From the NCBI GenBank assembly GCA_012838685.1, contig DUOU01000130.1, positions 1-5,813 of the forward strand: a stretch of 5,813 bases of DNA, read 5' to 3'. The notes under the pieces were generated by a model that saw only the letters and a program-made list of their open reading frames with translations, was not told the DNA's origin and ran no database searches. The DNA comes from Bacteroidota bacterium. GTDB taxonomy: Bacteria > Bacteroidota > Bacteroidia > Bacteroidales > VadinHA17. The position numbers and the translations under genes were made by a program. Of the stretch, positions 1 through 5,716 are shown in pieces; position 1 is the stretch's first letter, and every line of letters starts with the position of its first letter.

Positions 1-17
1 AAAAGAAAAAAGTAGGC

Positions 18-79
18 AAAAAAGAAAAAGTGTCAATAACCAGAACAACTCTACCGAATTATTTCCGGTTATTAACACT
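18..79 (-). terminator. Leftward-pointing terminator- or attenuator-like hairpin with T-tract
   Basis: Read on the minus strand, positions 79-63 pair with 45-29 as a 17-bp stem in which every position pairs, counting two G-U wobbles. Inside it, after a small internal loop (62-61 against 46), 60-56 and 51-47 form a second 5-bp helix closed by a 4-nt loop (55-52). Directly 3' on the minus strand comes a T-rich run: five T, one C, six T (29-18). Read on the plus strand, the three wobble pairs become A-C mismatches and there is no T-tract, so the structure fits a leftward transcript. No leftward gene feeding it is visible in the window. It could be the terminator of an antisense or small RNA, or an attenuator in the leader of a gene left of the window. 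The rest of 1-189 shows no gene: frame +1 reaches a stop at 13-15 and could be the lysine-rich tail of an upstream gene, but this cannot be decided. Confidence 0.45.
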
Positions 80-189
80 ATATTGCATCATAAAAATAAA
101 AAAATTGTATCAACTTAGAATTAACCAATAGTGGTACTAAGAATGGGTAGTACTTTATACTTTTTTTAACTATTTCAAATTTTATAAAC

Positions 190-1116
190 ATGAAACAGGA
201 AGATTATGTAACAGAAATAAAAAAACTTAAAAAAGAGAGAAATGCGATAATTTTAGCCCATTATTATCAAACATCAGATATACAAGAGATTGCCGATTTT
301 GTAGGAGATAGTCTTGCTTTATCACAAAAAGCAGCTGATAATGAAGCAGATGTTATTTTATTTGCAGGAGTTAAATTTATGGCGGAAACAGCAAAAATTT
401 TGTCTCCCCAAAAAAAAGTTTTATTGCCAGATATTGAAGCTGGATGCTCTTTGGCCGATTCTTGTGATCCGAAAGAATTTAAAAAATTTATAGAAAAATA
501 CCCTGATCATACTGTAATAACTTATATTAATACTTCGGTAGAAATAAAAGCATTATCCAATATAATTTGTACCTCTTTAAATGCAAAAAAAATAATAGAA
601 TCATTACCAAAAGGGGAAAAAATAATATTTGCCCCGGACATAAATCTTGGTAATTATGTGTCTCTGCGAACAGGAAGGGAGATGGTTATATGGGATGGGG
701 CTTGTCATGTACATGAAGATATATCTTTGGAAGAAATATTAAATATAAAAGAAAAAGAACCTTCAGCAAAAATTATTGCGCACCCGGAATGTAATGCTTC
801 TATAAGAATGATAGCAGATTTTATTGGATCTACGACCGCACTATTAAAATATATAGAGACAGATAAGAATATGATCTATATTGTAGCGACGGAACCCGGA
901 GTCATATACCAAATGAAAAAGACAAGACCAAAAAAAAAGTTTATAGCCGCTCCTTCTTTACATTTCAGCCATTCTGAATGTAATTTTATGAAAATGATCA
1001 CAATAAAAAAGATTTATGATTGTTTAAAAAAAGAAAAACCAGAAATAATAATAGATGAAAACCTTGTCAATAAAGCAGTCAAACCAATAATAAGAATGTT
1101 GGAATTATCAAACTAA
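190..1116 (+). CDS. nadA: Quinolinate synthase NadA (iron-sulfur enzyme of NAD biosynthesis)
   Basis: Condenses iminoaspartate with dihydroxyacetone phosphate to quinolinate, the precursor of NAD, in the cytoplasm; iminoaspartate normally comes from NadB. At 308 aa it matches the short NadA class. Seen in the sequence: the N-terminal AHYYQ motif (His24), GCSLADSC (Cys86), TYINTS (112-116), WDGACHVHE (Cys172), HPEC (His198, Glu200) and SECNFMK (Cys264). Cys86, Cys172 and Cys264 sit where the three [4Fe-4S] ligands of the family are expected. The extra CxxC before the last ligand, known from the longer E. coli form, is absent. The ATG gives the expected N-terminus; there is no Shine-Dalgarno and no convincing TAnnTTTG promoter upstream. 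The gene is visibly more A-rich than its neighbours, with runs of 8-9 A at 410-417, 585-592 and 930-938. nadB and nadC are not in the window. It is first in a tight co-directional group with the repeat protein and ruvB. Confidence 0.96.
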   Translation: MKQEDYVTEIKKLKKERNAIILAHYYQTSDIQEIADFVGDSLALSQKAADNEADVILFAGVKFMAETAKILSPQKKVLLPDIEAGCSLADSCDPKEFKKFIEKYPDHTVITYINTSVEIKALSNIICTSLNAKKIIESLPKGEKIIFAPDINLGNYVSLRTGREMVIWDGACHVHEDISLEEILNIKEKEPSAKIIAHPECNASIRMIADFIGSTTALLKYIETDKNMIYIVATEPGVIYQMKKTRPKKKFIAAPSLHFSHSECNFMKMITIKKIYDCLKKEKPEIIIDENLVNKAVKPIIRMLELSN

Positions 1117-1128
1117 AAAGAAAAAAAC

Positions 1129-2685
1129 ATGCAGAATATTAAGTTTATATTTTTATTGGTGTTTTTTTTCTGTTCGTTAGATTCTTATGGTCAATATGAC
1201 GGAATAGAAGATGGATATCACATTTTTGAATATCCCAATGGAACTATATCAAGCGAGGGAATAATTAAGGAAGGAAAGCCAGAGGGATATTGGAAAAGTT
1301 ATTATGTGACGGGAGTATTGAAGTCAGAGGGAAAGAGAACAAATTTTTTATTGGATAGTATTTGGGTTTTTTACGATATGGCGGGAGATACTACAGAAAA
1401 AATATCTTATCTGTATGGTAAAAAGAACGGATATTATTATAAATACAAAAAAGAACCATCTAAGGGTCTTTATATAGAAAGTAAAGAACTTTATGCGGGC
1501 GATAAAAAAGAGGGAACGGCATATATTTATTTTCCTAACGGAAAAATCAAACAGACAATACCCTACAACGAAAATAAAATAGATGGTCTTTCTAAAGAGT
1601 TTGATCAAGAGGGAAACATTATCACTTTATTGGAGTATAATAATGATAGGTTAATTACCAGAGAAAGAATAAACAGAACTGATAGTAAAGGTTTAAAACA
1701 GGGAACATGGAAAGAATTTTACTCCAACGGGAACCTTAAAAAAGAAGAAAACTACAAAGACAACCTTTTACACGGATATTATAGGGAATACAACAATAAC
1801 GGGCAAATTATATTTACGTTGTTATATGAAAACGGAGCTATTGTTGAATCAGCCAACGAGAACGATATTGAAATAAATATCGTAAACAGATATGATGAGG
1901 AAAACAGGTTAGTTTATAGTGGTCCTTACAGGAACGATGTTCCCGTGGGTGTTCATCGTGAATTTGGAATAGACGGAGAGGTTGTAAGGTCTTTTTTATA
2001 TAACGATAATGGATTATTGCTTTCTGAGGGAATAGTAGACGCATCGGGCAACAGAAATGGAATTTGGAAAGATTATTATCCTGACGGATCTTTAATGTCG
2101 GAAGGGCAGTACACAAACAATCTTCGTTCGGGGATCTGGAAATTTTATAATAATAGAGGAAATCTTGAGCAAATCGGCTCTTATTATTTTGGAAGACCAG
2201 ATGGAACCTGGAGATGGTATTATGAGAATAATACGATATTAAGGGAAGAAGAATATTATAGAGGACAACGAGACGGATCTTATGTAGAATATTCCATAAC
2301 GGGAAAAATCATAGTCGAGGGACAATATATCGATGGGGAAAAAAATGGGAACTGGAGTTATAGTAGTGACAATTATATAGAAGAAGGAGATTATATAATA
2401 GGTTTGAAAGAAGGTATGTGGCAATCTTATTATTCCGATGGAACATTAAGGTATAAAGGAAAATTTATTCAAGGAAACGCAGATGGACTGCATCAATATT
2501 TTTATTACAACGGAACCACCCGGGAAGAGCAATATTATAAAATGGGAATACGCGACAAAACCTGGAGAAAGTATGATGAAGATGGATTGTTGGTGTTGAC
2601 GGTGACCTATAAAAACGATAAAGAAACCAGTATTAACGGAATAAAGGTTGATTTACCCGACGGAGATATAAAGTTGATTAATTGA
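1129..2685 (+). CDS. Secreted MORN_2/YwqK-type repeat protein, function unknown
   Basis: A 518-aa protein with an N-terminal signal peptide: Lys5, a hydrophobic segment at about 6-16, and a likely cleavage near Tyr20-Gln22, so the mature protein is probably periplasmic or exported. I see no lipobox or C-terminal sorting domain. Nearly all of the mature chain is a degenerate repeat of about 22-24 residues with the pattern G-x-W-x-x-Y-x-x-(D/N)-G-x-L-x-x-E-x-x-Y-x-x-G (about 17 copies, residues 29-487). This is the pattern of the MORN_2 family and COG2849, often named 'YwqK family antitoxin'. No toxin gene is adjacent and the protein is secreted, so a literal antitoxin role is unlikely; a beta-rich binding scaffold at the cell envelope is an inference. 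It starts 12 nt after nadA with an A-rich leader, and its stop lies 8 nt before the ruvB ATG, so it is probably co-transcribed with both. The function is not known. Confidence 0.85.
   Translation: MQNIKFIFLLVFFFCSLDSYGQYDGIEDGYHIFEYPNGTISSEGIIKEGKPEGYWKSYYVTGVLKSEGKRTNFLLDSIWVFYDMAGDTTEKISYLYGKKNGYYYKYKKEPSKGLYIESKELYAGDKKEGTAYIYFPNGKIKQTIPYNENKIDGLSKEFDQEGNIITLLEYNNDRLITRERINRTDSKGLKQGTWKEFYSNGNLKKEENYKDNLLHGYYREYNNNGQIIFTLLYENGAIVESANENDIEINIVNRYDEENRLVYSGPYRNDVPVGVHREFGIDGEVVRSFLYNDNGLLLSEGIVDASGNRNGIWKDYYPDGSLMSEGQYTNNLRSGIWKFYNNRGNLEQIGSYYFGRPDGTWRWYYENNTILREEEYYRGQRDGSYVEYSITGKIIVEGQYIDGEKNGNWSYSSDNYIEEGDYIIGLKEGMWQSYYSDGTLRYKGKFIQGNADGLHQYFYYNGTTREEQYYKMGIRDKTWRKYDEDGLLVLTVTYKNDKETSINGIKVDLPDGDIKLIN
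1213..2610 (+). repeat. Array of about 17 degenerate MORN_2-like protein repeats
   Basis: Repeat starts can be placed at Gly29, 53, 101, 129, 153, 192, 216, 274, 311, 335, 359, 383, 407, 429 and 453, with degenerate copies at Ser77 and Lys477 that lack the leading Gly. The best copies contain GTWKEFYSNG, GIWKDYYPDG and GMWQSYYSDG. Spacing is regular (22-24 residues) from 311 to 477. It is interrupted at about 172-190 and 236-273, where linkers such as DSKGLKQG and DASGNRNG restart the array, suggesting three blocks. The repetition is at protein level; I see no long identical DNA repeats, so the array is old rather than recently expanded. Confidence 0.85.
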
Positions 2686-2693
2686 CTAGGGCT

Positions 2694-3713
2694 ATGAAAG
2701 AAGATTTCAACATCAGAAAAGAGATTGCAATCGGTGAAGAGTACGAAAAAAAACTCCGCCCTTTCAATTTTAATGATTTTAAGGGACAAAAACAGGTAAT
2801 CGACAACCTAAAAGTTTTCGTAAAAGCTGCCCTACAAAGAGAAGAGCCATTGGATCATGTCTTGTTGCATGGACCTCCCGGTTTGGGAAAAACGACACTT
2901 GCGGCCATAATAGCAAATGAGATGGGGGTTAGTTTTAGGGTGACTTCAGGGCCGGTTTTGGATAAACCGGGAGATTTAGCGGGGCTATTAACCAATCTAG
3001 AGGTAGGGGACGTTCTTTTTATTGATGAGATACACCGGTTATCTCCGGTAGTGGAAGAATATCTCTATTCGGCAATGGAAGATTTTCTGATCGATATAAT
3101 GATAGACAAGGGTCCTTCGGCAAGATCGGTTCAGCTTCAACTCAATAAATTTACCTTAATAGGGGCAACAACAAGATCTGGTCTACTAACCAGTCCATTA
3201 AGAGCCAGGTTTGGAATAACATTTCATCTGGAATATTATAGCCACGAAATACTTAAGGGAATTGTAAACAGATCTTCAAGAATTTTAGATATTGAAATAG
3301 AAGACAATGCGGCCATGGAAATAGCCAGGAGAAGCAGGGGTACACCACGAATAGCCAATGCGTTATTAAGACGTATAAGAGACTTCGCACAGGTTAAGGG
3401 AGATGGAAAAATTGATCTGGAAATAACCCGTTATGGGTTAAACGCCCTAAATATTGATACCTTCGGTTTAGACGAAATGGACAATAAAATTCTACTTACA
3501 ATAATTGATAAGTTCAAGGGCGGTCCTGTGGGTATAAACACTATAGCTACAGTTGTTGGCGAGGAAAGCGGAACAATAGAAGAAGTCTACGAACCCTATC
3601 TTATTAAAGAAGGTTTTTTGAAGAGAACCCCAAGAGGAAGGGAGGCTACGGAACTGGCCTATAAACACCTTAATAGGATGTATAATACAGATTCTATGGG
3701 ATCTCTTTTTTAA
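2694..3713 (+). CDS. ruvB: Holliday junction branch-migration ATPase RuvB
   Basis: Hexameric AAA+ motor that, with RuvA, drives branch migration of Holliday junctions during recombinational repair; acts on DNA in the cytoplasm. Numbered from the ATG at 2694 (339 aa): Walker A GPPGLGKT at 60-67, Walker B VLFIDEIH at 107-114, sensor 1 GATTR at 157-161, arginine-finger region PLRARFG at about 168-174, sensor 2 GTPRIANALLRR at 216-227, then the C-terminal winged helix with GGPVG and the hallmark KRTPRGREATELAYKHL. All key residues are present. The frame also opens at a TTG (2682) overlapping the end of the repeat gene, but the ATG gives MKEDFNIR, which fits the usual start of Bacteroidota RuvB, so I choose the ATG. 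A weak AGGG lies just upstream. ruvA and ruvC are not adjacent. Probably co-transcribed with nadA and the repeat gene. Confidence 0.97.
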   Translation: MKEDFNIRKEIAIGEEYEKKLRPFNFNDFKGQKQVIDNLKVFVKAALQREEPLDHVLLHGPPGLGKTTLAAIIANEMGVSFRVTSGPVLDKPGDLAGLLTNLEVGDVLFIDEIHRLSPVVEEYLYSAMEDFLIDIMIDKGPSARSVQLQLNKFTLIGATTRSGLLTSPLRARFGITFHLEYYSHEILKGIVNRSSRILDIEIEDNAAMEIARRSRGTPRIANALLRRIRDFAQVKGDGKIDLEITRYGLNALNIDTFGLDEMDNKILLTIIDKFKGGPVGINTIATVVGEESGTIEEVYEPYLIKEGFLKRTPRGREATELAYKHLNRMYNTDSMGSLF

Positions 3714-3715
3714 AA

Positions 3716-4756
3716 TTATAAAACAGATCTGAATTGTTTCAGGAATCGGATGTCGTTTTCGAAATAGAGACGTAAATCGTTTATTTGGTATTTTAACATT
3801 GCAAGCCTCTCAATGCCCATACCAAAAGCGAATCCCGTATATTTTTTACTATCTATATCACAAGATTCCAAAACATTTGGATGAACCATTCCACATCCCA
3901 ATATTTCCAGCCAACCGGTATGTTTGCATATGTTGCACCCTTTACCTTCACATATCCTGCACCTGACATCCATTTCGGCAGAAGGTTCGGTAAATGGAAA
4001 ATAGGAAGGCCTAAGTCTGATATCGGTATTCTTTCCAAACATCTCCCTGGCAAAAAACAAAAGGGACTGCTTAAGGTCGGCGAAAGAGACCTTTTCGTTG
4101 ATATATAAACCCTCTACCTGATGAAATATACAGTGCGCGCGCGCGGAAATAGCTTCGTTCCTGAAAACCCGGCCCGGAAAAATAGCCCTTATGGGCGGTT
4201 TTTGGCTTTGCATGACCCTTATTTGAACAGAAGAGGTGTGGGTTCTCAATAGAATATCATTTGGATTTGAATCTTCTACGGATTGGCGAAAAATATAAAA
4301 GGTGTCCTGCATATCTCTTGCGGGATGTTCAGGGGCAAAATTAAGTTTCGTAAAAACATGGTCATCATCCTCAATTTCCGGACCTTCAGCAACGGAGAAA
4401 CCAATTTTTTCGAATATTGAAATAATTTCGCTCCTTATTATAGAAATCGGATGTCGGGAGCCCAGGTTCAAATCATATCCGGGTCTTGTTAAATCGTCTT
4501 GCTTGGATGTTTTGTCGAAGGAAGAAAAATTATCTTTTATGGAATTATATTTTTCTGTGGCAAGCAGCTTTAATTGATTGAGTTCTCGCCCAAGTTCTCT
4601 CTTTTCGTCCGGAGAAACAGTTTTAAACTGATCAAACAGATTGGAAATAATACCCTTTTTGCTTAAAAATTTTAATCTGAAAGCCTCCTGGCTTTCTATA
4701 TCCAGTATATTATAGGCCTTTATTTCTTCCCTGATTCTGATAATGGATTCTCTCAT
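3716..4756 (-). CDS. pheS: Phenylalanyl-tRNA synthetase alpha subunit PheS
   Basis: Catalytic subunit of the alpha2-beta2 class II synthetase that charges tRNA-Phe in the cytoplasm. At 346 aa it is full length. Seen: N-terminal coiled-coil arm (about 1-80) with FLSKKG; HPARDMQDTFY (144-154); LLRTHTSSVQ (169-178); GRVFRNE (195-201) followed by HCIFHQVEG (208-216); YFPFTEPSAEMDV (252-264); GWLEILGCGMVHPNVL; and class II motif 3 GFAFGMGIERLAML (308-321), whose Ala310 aligns with the Phe-pocket residue Ala294 of E. coli PheS. A CxxC-x4-CxxC cluster (Cys266, 269, 274, 277) sits after the FPFTEPS motif and may bind zinc; some PheS proteins have it and E. coli's does not. It begins 10 nt after the isomerase stop, so it is probably translated from the same leftward mRNA. 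pheT does not follow it, so the two subunits are encoded apart. Its stop lies 2 nt from that of ruvB. Confidence 0.97.
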   Translation of the reverse strand: MRESIIRIREEIKAYNILDIESQEAFRLKFLSKKGIISNLFDQFKTVSPDEKRELGRELNQLKLLATEKYNSIKDNFSSFDKTSKQDDLTRPGYDLNLGSRHPISIIRSEIISIFEKIGFSVAEGPEIEDDDHVFTKLNFAPEHPARDMQDTFYIFRQSVEDSNPNDILLRTHTSSVQIRVMQSQKPPIRAIFPGRVFRNEAISARAHCIFHQVEGLYINEKVSFADLKQSLLFFAREMFGKNTDIRLRPSYFPFTEPSAEMDVRCRICEGKGCNICKHTGWLEILGCGMVHPNVLESCDIDSKKYTGFAFGMGIERLAMLKYQINDLRLYFENDIRFLKQFRSVL

Positions 4757-4766
4757 GGCAGCGCTA

Positions 4767-5573
4767 TTATTTTTTCACAATTTTAGCTTTAATAATTCTG
4801 ATCTCACTTAAAGGTTTATCGTTTCCGTCGGTGGCGACAGCAGCTATTTTATCAACAACATCAAGACCTTCAACCACTTCTCCAAAAACAGTATAGGTAC
4901 CATCCAGACTAGGACTCCCTCCTATGTTTATATAATCTTCGCGTTGTTTTTTGCTCATTTTATAATCACCGTGTTCCGCGAGATAATTGAACATTTTATT
5001 CGAAGCTATTTCCTGTATTTCCGAAGAAGAGAGGGGTGTTTCAGCGTTGTTGGAACTGTCCATAACTTCAAACATATATTTATTGAACATTGATTGTTTT
5101 ATGTTTGTGTTGATAGTTGTTTCCATTTGATTCAATCTGTTATCATTCCAGTGGGAACCCTGAACAATATAAAATTGGGTTCCCGAGGAGCGCATTTCGG
5201 GGTTGACATTGTTGCCCTGCCGCGCAGCGGCCAAAGCTCCTTTTTTGTGGTAGAAAAGTGAATTAAATTCCGGAGGTATGGTATATGTGGAAAGAGTATC
5301 GGCACCGATGGGCAACCCTTCTGTTTTCGTTTTAGGATCACCGGTCTGTATCATAAATGAACTTATTACCCTGTGAAAAATGACATCATCATATACTTGC
5401 GCGTTTACAAGTTTGACAAAGTTATCGCGATGAACTGGAGTTTCATCGTATAATTTCAACTTTATGTCCCCCAATGTGGTGGTTAACAACACATAAGTTT
5501 CCTTGGCGGGAGGCTCGGTGGCCCCACATGATACGATACTGAAAAGCAGCGCGACCAATAATATTTTGTTCAT
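4767..5573 (-). CDS. Lipoprotein peptidyl-prolyl cis-trans isomerase, cyclophilin type
   Basis: Catalyses cis-trans isomerisation of X-Pro bonds, assisting folding of envelope proteins. The 268-aa product starts with a lipoprotein signal (hydrophobic 4-14, lipobox IVSC, lipidated Cys16), so it should be anchored in the membrane facing the periplasm. No acidic export signal follows the Cys, so sorting to the outside is not indicated. The cyclophilin fold is clear: TTLGDIKLKLY (32-42), FHRVISSFMIQTGDP (66-80) with catalytic Arg68, Phe73 and Gln76, GALAAAR (112-118), SSGTQFYIVQG (129-139) and LDGTYTVFGEVVEGLDVVD (223-241). Between the last two blocks lies about 80 extra, largely helical residues (about 140-220) where human CypA has about ten; I associate this insertion with Bacteroidota homologues. 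The CypA cyclosporin-contact Trp position (just before LDG) is Ser. It is first gene of the leftward pair with pheS and is preceded by a good -7 element at 5623-5616. Confidence 0.93.
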   Translation of the reverse strand: MNKILLVALLFSIVSCGATEPPAKETYVLLTTTLGDIKLKLYDETPVHRDNFVKLVNAQVYDDVIFHRVISSFMIQTGDPKTKTEGLPIGADTLSTYTIPPEFNSLFYHKKGALAAARQGNNVNPEMRSSGTQFYIVQGSHWNDNRLNQMETTINTNIKQSMFNKYMFEVMDSSNNAETPLSSSEIQEIASNKMFNYLAEHGDYKMSKKQREDYINIGGSPSLDGTYTVFGEVVEGLDVVDKIAAVATDGNDKPLSEIRIIKAKIVKK

Positions 5574-5598
5574 GAATAATTTATTTTAGTTAATAACG

Positions 5599-5633
5599 TT
5601 GAGCTTAAACCCCGACAAAGATATTTAACTTTG
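5599..5633 (+). promoter_or_regulatory. Candidate rightward promoter for the flippase gene
   Basis: TAACTTTG at 5626-5633 is an exact match to the Bacteroidota -7 consensus TAnnTTTG. A TTG at 5599-5601 could be the -33 element, although the 24-bp spacing is slightly longer than the usual 19-21. Transcription would start near 5640, leaving a leader of about 77 nt, which includes a small hairpin (AAAGA 5644-5648 with TCTTT 5653-5657), before the GTG start. The element is only 2 bp from the leftward -7 element. Confidence 0.45.
5616..5623 (-). promoter_or_regulatory. Candidate leftward promoter -7 element for the isomerase-pheS pair
   Basis: On the minus strand this reads TATCTTTG, an exact match to the Bacteroidota primary-sigma -7 consensus TAnnTTTG. 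Transcription would start near 5609, giving a leader of about 35 nt before the isomerase ATG. At the expected -33 position I see no TTG, only a CTG about 16 bp away, so the promoter is supported by the -7 element and its location alone. Confidence 0.45.
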
Positions 5634-5716
5634 GGCGAACAGGAAAGATTTGTCTTTTAATTGTGATCTTTTTTGGTACAAGATATATTAGAGTTGGTTT
5701 TTTAATAATTTTTTGA

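Noticed and set aside
29..79. Hairpin as an integron attC site or transposon end
   Set aside because: No GTTRRRY/RYYYAAC core pair, no integrase or cassette gene, and no matching repeat elsewhere in the window; the T-tract favours a transcription signal.
3..131. Frame open from the left edge to a TAG at 129-131, and a similar frame ending at 118
   Set aside because: No recognisable motif, unusual composition, and it runs through the hairpin at 29-79; more likely non-coding.
134..153. Short inverted repeat GTACTA-n8-TAGTAC upstream of nadA as an operator
   Set aside because: Six-bp arms in AT-rich DNA are easily found by chance and it matches no NAD-regulator site I can name.
151..165. nadA promoter -7 element (TACTTTAT or TACTTTTT)
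   Set aside because: Neither is an exact TAnnTTTG and no TTG lies at a suitable distance upstream.
1348..2424. Minus-strand open frames inside the repeat gene (1348-1608, 1838-2116, 2239-2424)
   Set aside because: Antisense shadows of a strongly supported coding repeat array; low-complexity products with no family features.
1129..2685. YwqK antitoxin of a toxin-antitoxin pair
   Set aside because: A signal peptide is present and neighbours are nadA and ruvB; no toxin gene in the window.
2607..2789. Minus-strand open frame across the repeat gene/ruvB junction
   Set aside because: Overlaps two well-supported genes antisense and has no recognisable motif.
3724..3731. CAGATCTG palindrome and a small CTGAA/TTCAG stem near the pheS stop as a terminator
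   Set aside because: Inside the pheS coding sequence, only 5-8 bp, and not followed by a clean T-tract.
3881..4577. Plus-strand open frames opposite pheS (3881-4108, 4302-4577) and minus-strand frame 3853-4053
   Set aside because: They coincide with conserved PheS motifs in the real frame and show no protein features of their own.
5132..5341. Alternative minus-strand frame inside the isomerase gene
   Set aside because: Shadow of the cyclophilin coding frame.
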